A DNA stretch of 64,000 nt from an uncultured Verrucomicrobiota bacterium (lineage in GTDB: Bacteria > Verrucomicrobiota > Verrucomicrobiia > Opitutales > Opitutaceae), in NCBI GenBank assembly GCA_903904685.1, contig CAIVDS010000034.1, positions 31,145 through 95,144 on the forward strand, in the 5' to 3' direction. A program made the position numbers and the translations under genes. Under the pieces are notes generated by a model. It was not told the origin of the DNA. It was given only the letters and a program-made list of their open reading frames with translations, and did not search any database. Shown in pieces: positions 28,199 through 37,290 of this stretch; position 1 is the stretch's first letter; the number at the start of each line of letters is the position of its first letter.

Positions 28199-29128
28199 TT
28201 AAAATGCCGGCGCCACCTCGAACCAAAACGGCGCGAATATTTCGCGGCCCGCCAGCTTCACCTGCGCCCATACGACATAGCGCCCGCCGGTGGGAATGGT
28301 GATTTTAAAAGTAAGCGCAGGGCGCATGGCGTCGGGCGGCTTGCTCAGATCGGTTTCCTTGGGGTGAAGATGCGCAAAACCGCCTAGCGCCGCATCAAAT
28401 GCCACCAAATGCGCAAAGGCTCCCATCACCGGCTCCATGGCAACGCGGCCACCATCGTCGCGTGTGACGGTAAACGTGAGGTCCGCGACTTGGCGCGCGG
28501 TGATCGGCATGACGGCTGGCGCGAGCCGAAACCGATACCCCTCCACCACTGCCTCCAATGAAAGCCCGTGAGTGTTGACCGCAACCTCTCCTTTGACCGG
28601 AAGCTCCGCCACCGCATAAAGGCTTCGCGCCGTGGCGACCGGCGTGAAATCGGCGAACACCCGATACGTTCCCGCCAGACGCGGGGTAAAGGCAAACGTC
28701 CACTCTCCCGGCCGTGCGCCAGCCTCGGGATGGATGTGCTGATAATCCCGCAATGTCGGATCGGCGATCAGCAGATGGAGCTTTCGCGTGTGCGAGACCA
28801 GCAAGTCCACCGGTCCGACAGGTTTTCCTGTGGAGGTTTTCAAAACCAACCGATACCGCGCATCGCGTCCGGACTCCGTCGGCGCGTCGCCCGAAAGCGT
28901 CATGGCAACAGGTGATCGCACCTTGGCCACCGGGATAAATTGAGGGTTTGCCGGATCGCAATAATCGACCATCCCCTTGCCCGGTGCGCTGAAATCCACC
29001 GGGTGCAGATTCGTGCCCGTGGGCAGTGCACGAAAACCGGCATAGAGCAGGACTGACACGCCGGTGATCAGCGCGAGCTGCCGCCAGCGGGCGGCGTCAA
29101 GGGCGAGGATGGTTCTGCCGAGGCTCAC
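28199..29128 (-). CDS. membrane-anchored His-rich protein coupled to the Sco gene (putative copper handling)
   Basis: 309 residues, GTG start whose GTGA overlaps the Sco stop, so it is translated by coupling and belongs to the oxidase-assembly unit. One N-terminal membrane helix (LALITGVSVLLYAGF) is followed by beta-rich periplasmic repeats. HKLHLLI-like RKLHLLIADPTLRDYQHIHPE and VMGAFAHLVAFDAALGGFAHLHPKE are paired His motifs resembling YtkA-like or heavy-metal-binding secreted proteins. A role in copper delivery is inferred from these His motifs and the CusF-Sco neighbour; no family assignment is firm. Confidence 0.65.
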   Translation of the reverse strand: MSLGRTILALDAARWRQLALITGVSVLLYAGFRALPTGTNLHPVDFSAPGKGMVDYCDPANPQFIPVAKVRSPVAMTLSGDAPTESGRDARYRLVLKTSTGKPVGPVDLLVSHTRKLHLLIADPTLRDYQHIHPEAGARPGEWTFAFTPRLAGTYRVFADFTPVATARSLYAVAELPVKGEVAVNTHGLSLEAVVEGYRFRLAPAVMPITARQVADLTFTVTRDDGGRVAMEPVMGAFAHLVAFDAALGGFAHLHPKETDLSKPPDAMRPALTFKITIPTGGRYVVWAQVKLAGREIFAPFWFEVAPAF

Positions 29129-30048
29129 GGCGCGCCTTTGTGCATTTTGGCCACGAAATCGTCCGGCGACCACTGGCTGCCATCCGCTCGCCAGACGATT
29201 TTCCCATCCTCGTCGATGAGAAGCGTCGCGAGCGTGTGCTTGAGGATGCCGCCGTCGAACTCCGCGATGACGCCGAACTGGGTGAGCAAATCCTTAATCG
29301 CTTTTTCCGGCCCCGTGAGAAGCGAGAAATTGGCCAGATCGATGCCACGGGTGAGCGCGTAGTCCTTGAGAACGCCCGGCGTGTCGTAGGCGGGATCGAG
29401 TGTGATGGAAACGAACTCGATGTTCGCCACCCCGGCCTCGCGCGCCTGCCGCTGAGCCGTCACCATCTTCGCCGTGGACGCAGGACACATGGTTGCCACC
29501 AGACAACGCGTGAAAATGAAGTTCAACATCACCTGCTTCCCTCGAAACCGCATGGCCGAGACGACCTTGCCGTTCTGGTCGTAGAGAGCGAAGTCGGGCA
29601 GCGTCTCGCCGATCTCGCGATAAGCCGATTTTCCACGAATGGCCGTGTCTTGTCGAAGGGTTCCGGCGGCGGCCCGCACCGTCGCCTCGGCCACCGGATC
29701 AACGACCAGGATTTTCTCCAGTCTGGCGGCGTCATGCTGATCCATCACCAACTCGGCCCGGATGAACTGGCCCTCCTTGGCGTTGGCCAGATCACCTGCG
29801 GAAACGACGAACTCCATTGTCATGGCAGGCATAAAATCGGGGATTGCATCATGCCGCACCAGCAGGGTTTTGCGGTCGGCGGCGATTTTGACAATCTCAC
29901 CGGTCAGCGGGTAACGCTTCGCAGCGGTCTCACCCTCCGCCATGGTTTTATCGGGGGCCGGCTCACCGGCCCGTTTGCAGGCGGGCAAGACCAGCGCGAG
30001 CATACCGGCGCCCAACGTCAAAAGCAGACGATGCTTCACGGAAACCAT
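29125..30048 (-). CDS. CusF-Sco fusion lipoprotein, cytochrome oxidase copper assembly
   Basis: 307 residues. Lipobox LPAC (Cys 24). Residues 45-117 form a CusF-like copper-binding barrel (VRHDAIPDFMPAMTMEF: His 66, Met 73/76/78). Residues 148-305 are a Sco/SenC thioredoxin fold: LPDFALYDQNGKVVS, FTRCLVATMCPAS and the metal-ligand His in GILKHTLATLLID (271). The two Cys (182, 188) are spaced CX5C rather than the usual CX3C. Sco metallates the CuA site. GAGGT sits directly before the ATG and 9 bases before a GTG three codons in, so the true start may be that GTG. Transcribed with the His-rich gene. Confidence 0.9.
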   Translation of the reverse strand: MVSVKHRLLLTLGAGMLALVLPACKRAGEPAPDKTMAEGETAAKRYPLTGEIVKIAADRKTLLVRHDAIPDFMPAMTMEFVVSAGDLANAKEGQFIRAELVMDQHDAARLEKILVVDPVAEATVRAAAGTLRQDTAIRGKSAYREIGETLPDFALYDQNGKVVSAMRFRGKQVMLNFIFTRCLVATMCPASTAKMVTAQRQAREAGVANIEFVSITLDPAYDTPGVLKDYALTRGIDLANFSLLTGPEKAIKDLLTQFGVIAEFDGGILKHTLATLLIDEDGKIVWRADGSQWSPDDFVAKMHKGAP

Positions 30049-30134
30049 ACCTCATACGGATTCGTCCAAGGAAAAAATTGTCAAAGGGATTGCGGCAGGT
30101 AGTTTCATGCTCTCCCTGCGTCATCACCTCCGCC

Positions 30135-31136
30135 ATGAACCTCCTCGCACCTGCGTCCCGCACCTCAGCCTACAAGCCCGCACTGGCTTGGTTTGCAGCC
30201 ATCGGCGGCTTCTGGGTATTCGTGCTGGTGATGCTCGGGGCGTTCACGACGAGCATCGGCGCAGGCATGATTTTTCAAGATTGGCCGCTCTCCAACGGCT
30301 CGCTCAACCCCGCCGGCTGGCTGACCGATGCCGCAGAATTCTCCGAGCACTCGCACCGGTTGAGCGCAGGCATGATGAGCATCATCACGATCGCCCTCGC
30401 CCTCTGGATTTGGTTGCGTGAAGAACGCGCCTGGCTGCGCAAGCTCGCGTGGTTTGCCGTCGCACTGGTATTTGCGCAGGCGATCGTCGGCGGGTTGCGC
30501 GTGCTTCTCGACCATCTGCATGTTGAAACCGTCAACAACAGCGTGGGCCGGCTTTTCGCCATGCTGCACGCGTGTCTGGCGCAGATCTATGTCTGCACGC
30601 TGCTCGCGCTGACGTTGAGCTTGTCGAAAGCTTGGACCCGTTCCGCACGGGGCGCGACCGCCGAAGCCGGCGCACGGTTGCGCAAGCTCGGTGTCATTTG
30701 CTGTGTACTGCTCCTCGTTCAACTCGCGATCGCCGCGATCATGCGCCACAGCTTCGCCGGACTGGCGATCCCGGTGTTCCCAGCCAGCACGCCTGACGGC
30801 GGCCTGCTGCCGGCCTCATGGGATTTTCGCGTGGGCATCCACTTCGCGCACCGCCTCATGGCGGCGGTGATCACCATCGCGCTGGTCTGGTTTACGATCC
30901 GCATCTGGCGGGAACGGGCCGTCGGAGCCGGCCTCAAGGAAGCCGCCGCCGTGATGATCGGCCTGCTGCTCTTGCAACTCGCGCTGGGCGCATCGATCAT
31001 CTGGACCAGTCGTGACCCCTACTACACGACGGCTCATGTGATCATCAGCGCCTTCATTCTCGCCACGACCTTCGGCCTCACCTGGTGGACTTATCGCGAG
31101 GCCATCGCGCCCGCCACAACCTCCACGGCGGCATGA
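30135..31136 (+). CDS. ctaA: haem A synthase, COX15/CtaA family
   Basis: 333 residues, eight membrane helices in two four-helix halves. FSEHSHRLSAGMMSII holds the first haem-ligand His pair and HFAHRLMAAVITIAL the equivalent in the second half; LLDHLHVETVNNSVGRLFAMLHA and YYTTAHVIISAFILATTF carry the other conserved His. It oxidises haem O to haem A. It overlaps ctaB by 4 bp (ATGA) and is divergent from the Sco unit across 86 bp that should hold both promoters. Confidence 0.93.
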   Translation: MNLLAPASRTSAYKPALAWFAAIGGFWVFVLVMLGAFTTSIGAGMIFQDWPLSNGSLNPAGWLTDAAEFSEHSHRLSAGMMSIITIALALWIWLREERAWLRKLAWFAVALVFAQAIVGGLRVLLDHLHVETVNNSVGRLFAMLHACLAQIYVCTLLALTLSLSKAWTRSARGATAEAGARLRKLGVICCVLLLVQLAIAAIMRHSFAGLAIPVFPASTPDGGLLPASWDFRVGIHFAHRLMAAVITIALVWFTIRIWRERAVGAGLKEAAAVMIGLLLLQLALGASIIWTSRDPYYTTAHVIISAFILATTFGLTWWTYREAIAPATTSTAA

Positions 31137-32026
31137 ACGAAGCGACACTCACCACCGCCACTCCCCGAGCCTGTTTTGCCGACTACCTCGCTCTCACCAA
31201 GCCGCGGCTCAGTTTCCTCTCGGTGGTCACTGCACTGGTTGGCTACGCAGCAGCGCGACCGGGCTGGCATGCGATGGAGTTTTGGTCGCTTGTCATCGGC
31301 ACGTGTGCGTGCGCCGGCGGTGTCGCGGCCCTCAACCAGTGGATGGAGCAGGACACCGACGCGCAAATGACGCGCACCGCGGATCGCCCGTTGCCCTCCG
31401 GAAAAGTCGCGACCGGCTCGGCGTTCGTGGTTGGCTGCCTGCTGTGCTCGGCGGGACTCGGCTTCCTCTTCGTCAAGGTCAACGGCCTCGCCACGATCTT
31501 CGCCTTGCTCACGATCATCTCTTATCTTGCGATCTACACGCCGGCGAAACGCTGGTCGCGCTGGTCAACCGAGATCGGCGCGGTAGCCGGGGCGTTCCCC
31601 CCTCTCATTGGCTGGGCGGCGGCGGAAGGTCGCGTGTCGGCGCTTGGATGGATTTTGTTCGGCCTGCTATTTTTCTGGCAAATCCCGCACTTCATGGCGG
31701 TGGCGTGGACCTATCGCCGCGACTACTCGGCGGTGCATTTCCCCATGCTGCCGGTGCGCGACGCCGAGGGTGGCCAAGTCGCCCGCTGGTCGTTCCTCAA
31801 CACTCTGGCGGTGGTCGCCGTGAGTCTGTTGCCGAGCGCTCTCGGCCTGACCAGCGTCTTCTACGCTGGCGTGACGATGCCCCTTGGCGTGTGGTTCATC
31901 GCCAGCGCCGCAGGCTTTTTGCGAGTCAATGGACGTGATCAAGCCTCCCGAAAACTGTTTTTCACCACCATCGGCTGGCTGCCGCTGCAATTGGGCGCAT
32001 TGGTGGCCGACCGGTTCATTTTTTAA
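31133..32026 (+). CDS. ctaB: protohaem IX farnesyltransferase
   Basis: 297 residues, about nine membrane helices. LTKPRLSFLSVVTALVGY, GTCACAGGVAALNQWMEQDTDAQMTRTADRPLPSG (the DxxxD prenyl-diphosphate motif) and YTPAKRWSRWSTEIGAVAGAFPPLIGWAA (second conserved loop) are diagnostic UbiA-family CyoE/CtaB segments. It converts haem B to haem O, the substrate of CtaA encoded just upstream. The ATG lies in the ctaA stop. Confidence 0.95.
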   Translation: MNEATLTTATPRACFADYLALTKPRLSFLSVVTALVGYAAARPGWHAMEFWSLVIGTCACAGGVAALNQWMEQDTDAQMTRTADRPLPSGKVATGSAFVVGCLLCSAGLGFLFVKVNGLATIFALLTIISYLAIYTPAKRWSRWSTEIGAVAGAFPPLIGWAAAEGRVSALGWILFGLLFFWQIPHFMAVAWTYRRDYSAVHFPMLPVRDAEGGQVARWSFLNTLAVVAVSLLPSALGLTSVFYAGVTMPLGVWFIASAAGFLRVNGRDQASRKLFFTTIGWLPLQLGALVADRFIF

Positions 32027-32040
32027 ACCTCCGCGCTTAT

Positions 32041-32460
32041 ATGACCGTCCATGATATACCGGCGCTCAATGCCACGCTTAACGGCCTCGCCACCGTGCTC
32101 ATCACCGCCGGGTTCATCTGCATCAAGACCGGACACAAAAACGCGCACCGAGCCTTGATGCTCACGGCCGGAGTGGTCTCGGCGGTGTTTTTGGTCGGCT
32201 ACGTCACCCACAAGGCTTTGATTCACGGCGTGCACACGCCGTTCGGTGGCGAAGGATTTATCCGCAGCGTCTATTACACGATGCTCGTCTCGCACATCCT
32301 GCTCGCCATGAGCATCGCCTATCTGGTGCCCAAGACATTCAGCCTCGCGCTGAAAGGCGACTTCGAGCGGCACAAGGTGTGGGCGCGTGTCGTTTTCCCC
32401 GTCTGGTATTATGTCAGCGTCACCGGCGTGCTGGTGTATTTTTTCCTCTATGTCTGGTAG
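32041..32460 (+). CDS. DUF420 membrane protein (CtaM-like)
   Basis: 139 residues with four membrane helices, His-containing in GHKNAHRALM, YVTHKALIHGVHTPFGGEG and MLVSHILLAM, the DUF420 pattern. Some DUF420 proteins (CtaM) are needed for aa3-type oxidase maturation; position directly after ctaA-ctaB supports that role here. It is the last gene of the rightward assembly unit; no cox structural gene follows. Confidence 0.85.
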   Translation: MTVHDIPALNATLNGLATVLITAGFICIKTGHKNAHRALMLTAGVVSAVFLVGYVTHKALIHGVHTPFGGEGFIRSVYYTMLVSHILLAMSIAYLVPKTFSLALKGDFERHKVWARVVFPVWYYVSVTGVLVYFFLYVW

Positions 32461-32484
32461 CCGGTTGCCCGCTGATGGTTTCCC

Positions 32485-32643
32485 TCAGAGCACCATGAAA
32501 ACCAGACCTATGATGATCGTGGGGGCGAGAGCGCTGAGAAAAAGCCTGAGAGGAGAAATCCCTGCCGGAAAATAACGCTGCAGCATCGACTGCCCCGCCG
32601 GGTTCGGCGCGTTTGCGATCACCGTGAGCCCGCCATCCCAATT
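32485..32643 (-). pseudogene. 3' remnant of a putative Na+/H+ antiporter gene
   Basis: About 52 codons in one frame, ending with a stop, read NWDGGLTVIANAPNPAGQ and then a hydrophobic helix LRLFLSALAPTIIIGLVFMVL. This looks like the C-terminal end of a putative Na+/H+ antiporter (PF07399-like; recalled, not searched). The frame upstream runs into the pxpA 3' end and has no start or earlier domains. The rest of the gene is gone, so this is a deletion stump. Confidence 0.55.
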
Positions 32644-33385
32644 AAGCCAGCGCACGCAGTTCCAAGCCCGCGTTGAGCAACGCCGTCCGCAGACTCCGGG
32701 CGAAGCCAACCGCCTTCGACCCATCGCCGTGCAGGCAAAGCGTATCAGGGGTAACCGACACCAGACCACCGTCCGCCGTGCGCACGCGGCCTTCGCGCAC
32801 CATCATGAGCGCCTGCGCCAAAGCCTCGGTTTCCCCGGCGATCAATGCGCCGGGCCGGTCGCGCGGCGTGAGCGTTCCGTCGCGTTGATAGGTGCGGTCG
32901 GCGAACGCCTCGCCGGCCACCGTCAGGCCGTACGCTCGACCCGCCCTCAACAACTCGCCACCGGACAATCCATAAAGCACCAGCCCGGGGTCCAATCCCG
33001 CCACGGCCTCGGCGATCGCCTCCGCCACCACGGTATCGCGCGCCGCGAGGTTGTAGAGCGCGCCATGGGGTTTGACGTGGCGCACCACCGCGCCCGTCGT
33101 GGCGGCGATGTGTTGCAACGTCCGCACCTGTGTCTGCACGAGCTCCATGATTTCCTCCCTCGAAAACGCCGGTTCACGGCGTCCGAAATTCTGGCGATCG
33201 GCAAAACCCGGATGCGCCCCGATCACGACGCCGTGAAGCTGCGCCAGCCGCACTGTCTCCCGCATTGTCGCCATGTCGCCCGCATGCGCACCGCAGACGA
33301 TGTTGGCCGAGGTGATGAGCGGCATCAGTGCCGCATCGTTTTCAAACCCCTCGCCCAGATCGCAGTTAAGGTCGATGCGCGGCAT
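32642..33385 (-). CDS. pxpA: 5-oxoprolinase subunit A (LamB/YcsF family)
   Basis: 247 residues. IDLNCDLGEGFENDAALMPLITSANIVCGAHAGD is the family N-terminus, IGAHPGFADRQNFGRRE and RHVKPHGALYN the central His/Asp motifs, VAGEAFADRTYQRDGTLTPR and TLCLHGDGSKAV the C-terminal ones. With PxpB and PxpC it hydrolyses 5-oxoproline to glutamate using ATP. It follows pxpBC after one base pair, so the three functions are cotranscribed. Confidence 0.95.
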   Translation of the reverse strand: MPRIDLNCDLGEGFENDAALMPLITSANIVCGAHAGDMATMRETVRLAQLHGVVIGAHPGFADRQNFGRREPAFSREEIMELVQTQVRTLQHIAATTGAVVRHVKPHGALYNLAARDTVVAEAIAEAVAGLDPGLVLYGLSGGELLRAGRAYGLTVAGEAFADRTYQRDGTLTPRDRPGALIAGETEALAQALMMVREGRVRTADGGLVSVTPDTLCLHGDGSKAVGFARSLRTALLNAGLELRALA

Positions 33386-33386
33386 A

Positions 33387-35063
33387 TCAGCCCAGCCGGG
33401 CCTTCACGCCGGTCCGGAACATCGCGAGCGATTTTTCCTGTTCCAGATACAGGGCCTGCGCCGTGGCGATGGACGTCTCGACAAAAGTCACCTTGCCGCC
33501 CGCGCGAACCTGGGCGAGTAACGGCAGATCGACCGCGATGACGTGGGCGATCTTCGGGTAACCGCCGATCGTCTGCCGATCCGCCATGAGGACGATGGGC
33601 TGGCCATCGGATGGCACCTGCACCGAACCAAATCCAACGCCCTCGGACACCAGCTCGCGCTCCTGCTTCAATTTGAGCGCGGGCCCGCTCAAACGCATTC
33701 CCATGCGGTCGGACTGCGTGGTGACCAAAAACGGTTTTTCGACCAGCGCCTTCTGACTAGCGGAATCAAACCAGTCCCATTGCGTGCCGCGAACAAAGCG
33801 CACCGTCACTGCGCCCGCACCGACTGTGCGGAACTCCATCGCCGCACTCCAGTCGCCCTTCGTATCCAAGATCGTCGGACGCGCCGCCAGCCTGTCGCTC
33901 ACTTGCAGTGCCCGGCCATTCCAGCCGCCGATTCTGGCTCGCAACAACGTGCCCGCACCGCCCAGAACACGGGGCACATCAAAGCCGCCGGCCACCGCCA
34001 CGTAGACCCGCGCACCATGCGTCAGCTCGACCAGCGAAATCGTCTGACCGGCGCTGACCCTCAACGGACGCCATCCGGCCACGCCCTTCACCTCCGCGCC
34101 GGTTACAGCAATCCACGTGTCTCGCAAAAACCTTAGCTCAGGCCCGACGAGCGTGGCCTCCAGCAGCGGATCATCCTCGGCGTTACCCAGAAGAAGATTG
34201 GCCACCCGAGCCGCACGCCGATCCATCGCACCGCCGGCGGTGATGCCATGCTGTTGCCAACCCTCGCGTCCCATATCTTGGATGGTGGTGAGCGCACCGG
34301 CCTTCATCACTTCGAGCACCGCCGCATGCTTACTAACCTTGGCCTGGTGCAAGGGCACGGATTGTTCGACCTGTTGGTCCCATTGTTTTGAAGTGATGGC
34401 AACGAGCCGGACCATATCCCCCGCCTCAAGCAGGGTAGGCGCAGTTTCGTTTTCTGGGCGGAACAGACGCAGGGGAGTCCGCCCGATAAGGCACCAACCG
34501 CCGGGAGTCGTCAGCGGATAAACGCCGGTCTGCGCTCCGCCGATGCCCACGCTGCCGGCCGGAACCACCATGCGCGGCGTCGCACGCCTCGGCGTATTCA
34601 AACGCTCGGGCAAACCGAGCAAATAGGGAAATCCCGGGGCAAAACCCACCGCCGCCACGCGGTAAACCGTTTTGCTGTGCAGGCGGATCACCTCGGCCTC
34701 GGACAGTTTCGTATGCTTTGCGACATCCGCCATGTCCGGCCCGTGCTCGCCGCCGTAGCAGACCGGCAGGGTGATCTCACGGACGGCCTTGGTCTTTTTT
34801 GAGCCGGCGGCAGCCGCGGCCGTCTCGACCCACGCCAGCACCCGGTCGCAAGGCGAGCCAGCTCCCGCAGGTACACGCGCCGGATCGTAGTGAATCGTAA
34901 TCGTGGTGCAGGCTGAAACAATGTCGGTAACCCCAGGCAACGACGAGCCGGCAAACGCACGGGCTATTCGCGCCACCTTGTCCAAGGTCGCAAAATCATT
35001 TTTCAAACTAAAGCTGGCGAGCACCGCGCCATCGCCCAACGGAGTAAGTTGCATCGTTTTCAT
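33387..35063 (-). CDS. fused 5-oxoprolinase subunits B and C
   Basis: 558 residues. Residues 1-225 are PxpB/KipI-like: PLGDGAVLASF, VAAVGFAPGFPYLLGLPERLNTPRR and VGIGGAQTGVYPLTTPGGW. Residues 245-550 are PxpC/KipA-like: LEVMKAGALTTIQDMGREGWQQHGITAGGAMDRRAARVANLLLGN, YVAVAGGFDVPRVLGG, and QPIVLMADRQTIGGYPKIAHV. The two are usually separate genes; a natural fusion is known in some bacteria. The frame is open 88 codons further upstream but that part is basic and overlaps the argA leader region, so the family-matching ATG is used. Confidence 0.92.
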   Translation of the reverse strand: MKTMQLTPLGDGAVLASFSLKNDFATLDKVARIARAFAGSSLPGVTDIVSACTTITIHYDPARVPAGAGSPCDRVLAWVETAAAAAGSKKTKAVREITLPVCYGGEHGPDMADVAKHTKLSEAEVIRLHSKTVYRVAAVGFAPGFPYLLGLPERLNTPRRATPRMVVPAGSVGIGGAQTGVYPLTTPGGWCLIGRTPLRLFRPENETAPTLLEAGDMVRLVAITSKQWDQQVEQSVPLHQAKVSKHAAVLEVMKAGALTTIQDMGREGWQQHGITAGGAMDRRAARVANLLLGNAEDDPLLEATLVGPELRFLRDTWIAVTGAEVKGVAGWRPLRVSAGQTISLVELTHGARVYVAVAGGFDVPRVLGGAGTLLRARIGGWNGRALQVSDRLAARPTILDTKGDWSAAMEFRTVGAGAVTVRFVRGTQWDWFDSASQKALVEKPFLVTTQSDRMGMRLSGPALKLKQERELVSEGVGFGSVQVPSDGQPIVLMADRQTIGGYPKIAHVIAVDLPLLAQVRAGGKVTFVETSIATAQALYLEQEKSLAMFRTGVKARLG

Positions 35064-35333
35064 GTGAGCGCATCCGAATCCCAAGCTCAAGACCCGTGAA
35101 TGAATGCGTTGATTTCTTCGACGACCACATCTGGAACTTGGCAAGGGAGGTCTGTCGATCGAGGTCATATCCCGAAACGGTCCCTTCCCGTTTTCTCTCA
35201 TTTTCGCCTTCTTCTGCCCCGCCATGCTGCCGCAGCCGACTCCGCGATCGCCGCATCCCAAAACCCTCCCCCGTCCCAGCGCACGACTATTGACGCGCAC
35301 CCCGACTTCGCCGATGAACGTTGCCATCCCTCA

Positions 35334-36659
35334 ATGAGCAACGGCAACGGTTCCGGCCAAACGGCCCCTACTCCAACGATCAAACCTACGGATCTCCGTG
35401 GTATTCTAAAATACGTGCCGCGTTTTCAAGGACAGATATTCGTGCTTGCGATGGATGGCGCCATCGTAGCCGACGAAAATTTTGGCAATCTGCTCGTGGA
35501 CATCGCCGTGCTCCGCAGCCTTGGTATTAAGGTCGTGCTCGTCCACGGCATCGGCCAGCAGATCGCCGACCTGTCGGCGTCCCGCAAGATCGCCATCACC
35601 AACGCCGACGGTACAGGAGTGACCGACGCCGCCACGCTCGACCTCGCCATCCGCGCCTCTTCGCGAGTTTCCCATCTCATCCTCGAAGGCCTCACGCAAA
35701 ATACGTTGAAATGCGCCATCACCAATGCCGTCCGCGCACTTGCCGTCGGCATCATCAAAGGTGTGGATCAGCAGTTCACCGGCAAGGTGGACCGCATCGA
35801 CAAGGATTTCATAAGCCACCTCATCGAGGCCGACATCCTTCCGATCATCCAGCCCATCGGCTACGGACCGGACGGACGCTCGCTGCGCATCAACTCCGAC
35901 CTCCTCGCAGCCGAGGTGGCCGAGTCTCTCGGCGCGTCGAAGATTATCTACCTCACCCCGCAGGCCGGCCTTGAAATCAACGGCGAGATCAAGCGCGACA
36001 TCGCCGTGGACACCCTGCGCGCCCTCCTGAAGGAGCACCCCGAGCAGCTCAACGAGCTCTCGCACAGCAAGGCCATCCACGCCGTCCGCGCCATCGAGAC
36101 CGGCGTGCCTCGCGTCCACATCGTGGATGGCCGCACCTTCGACGGCCTCATCAACGAGATTTTTTCCGGTGAAGGCGTCGGCTCGCTCATCTACGCGAAC
36201 GACTACCAGCAGATCCGCAAGGCCACCAAGCGCGACGTGCGCTTCCTCTACAACCTCACGCGCAACGCCGTGAAGCGCGAGGAACTGCTGCACCGCACCC
36301 AACAGGCCATCGAGAAAAACATCGACCAGTTCTACGTTTTCGAAATCGACGAGAACATCATCGCCTGCGTCACGCTCTATTTTTATCCGGACAAGCCGCA
36401 GTTTGCGGAAATCGGGTCTCTCTATGTGCTGCCCTTCTACCACAACCGCGGCATCGGCCGGAAAATGGTCGATTACGCCTGCATGAGAGCCAAGGAAAAG
36501 GGCGTGGCCACCGTCGTCGCGCTCTCGACCCAGAGCTACTCCTTTTTCACCTCCGTGCTAGGCTTCGAGGAGACGGATAAGTCCGTCCTGCCCGAAGCGC
36601 GGCTAAAAGCCTACGACGAAGGCGGACGCAATCCGAAGGTGATGCTCAAGTCGCTCTGA
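35334..36659 (+). CDS. argA: amino-acid N-acetyltransferase (N-acetylglutamate synthase)
   Basis: 441 residues, two domains. Residues 25-285 are an amino-acid kinase fold (VLVHGIGQQIADL, INSDLLAAEVAESLGASKIIYLT), residues 300-441 a GNAT domain (FYVFEIDENIIACVTLYFYPD, EIGSLYVLPFYHNRGIGRKMVDYA). It makes N-acetylglutamate, the first step of arginine synthesis, and in this family the kinase domain normally binds arginine as inhibitor. The start is the ATG after a Pro/Arg-rich unlikely region. No other arg gene is near. Confidence 0.93.
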   Translation: MSNGNGSGQTAPTPTIKPTDLRGILKYVPRFQGQIFVLAMDGAIVADENFGNLLVDIAVLRSLGIKVVLVHGIGQQIADLSASRKIAITNADGTGVTDAATLDLAIRASSRVSHLILEGLTQNTLKCAITNAVRALAVGIIKGVDQQFTGKVDRIDKDFISHLIEADILPIIQPIGYGPDGRSLRINSDLLAAEVAESLGASKIIYLTPQAGLEINGEIKRDIAVDTLRALLKEHPEQLNELSHSKAIHAVRAIETGVPRVHIVDGRTFDGLINEIFSGEGVGSLIYANDYQQIRKATKRDVRFLYNLTRNAVKREELLHRTQQAIEKNIDQFYVFEIDENIIACVTLYFYPDKPQFAEIGSLYVLPFYHNRGIGRKMVDYACMRAKEKGVATVVALSTQSYSFFTSVLGFEETDKSVLPEARLKAYDEGGRNPKVMLKSL

Positions 36660-36687
36660 GCAAGGTCGCCCGCATCCGCACCTGCCA

Positions 36688-37290
36688 TCAGTGGGCAAGC
36701 AGCACGACCAGCATTTGCACGGTCGCGATCACGCCAAGGGTCAGAGAGCCGGCCCAGAGCCAGCGCTTTTTGACGACGAGGCACACACCGCCCAAGGCGA
36801 TCGATATCTGGAAAATTGTTGTTGAAAGACCGATGCCCTGGCTGCGGGTCGCGGACTCGGTGGACAAAGCGCGCGCTTTGTCGCGGTCTTTTTCGTAGGC
36901 GGTTGCCTTGTTGGAGGCGTCTTTTTTCTCGGTGTTATAGCGGGCGATGGTGGCGGTCAGGGCGGTGAGCCGCGCGGCATCGGCGGTGCCGGCGACGCGG
37001 TCGCGCTCCATTTCATTCAGGCTCTGCTTGATTCCCTTGGCTTGAAAATAGGCCCATTGGTCCGACGCAAGCGCCTGGGTATAGGTGGCCTCGTTGAGCT
37101 GTTTCATCATGGCGGAGGAGAAGCCGGCACCCTTCTGCGACGCGATAGCCGCTAACACGGCGAGGCAGATCGTCGAGAGGGAGACATATTTCGTCCAAGC
37201 ATCCCGCTTCTCCTTGTCTTTTTGGGCCTGATGATCGGATTTGATGGCTGAAACCAGCCCTTTGAGTTCGTCGAGGTCGGTATTGCTCAT
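36688..37290 (-). CDS. DUF4337-type membrane protein
   Basis: 200 residues: a charged cytosolic N-terminus (DHQAQKDKEKRDAWTKYVSL), a helix LSTICLAVLAAIASQKGAG, a long charged helical segment with YTQALASDQWAYFQAKGIKQSL, and two C-terminal helices (TTIFQISIALGGVCLVV, LGVIATVQMLVVLL). ASDQWAYFQAK is typical of DUF4337. Function unknown. Convergent with argA, 28 bp between stops. Confidence 0.75.
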   Translation of the reverse strand: MSNTDLDELKGLVSAIKSDHQAQKDKEKRDAWTKYVSLSTICLAVLAAIASQKGAGFSSAMMKQLNEATYTQALASDQWAYFQAKGIKQSLNEMERDRVAGTADAARLTALTATIARYNTEKKDASNKATAYEKDRDKARALSTESATRSQGIGLSTTIFQISIALGGVCLVVKKRWLWAGSLTLGVIATVQMLVVLLAH

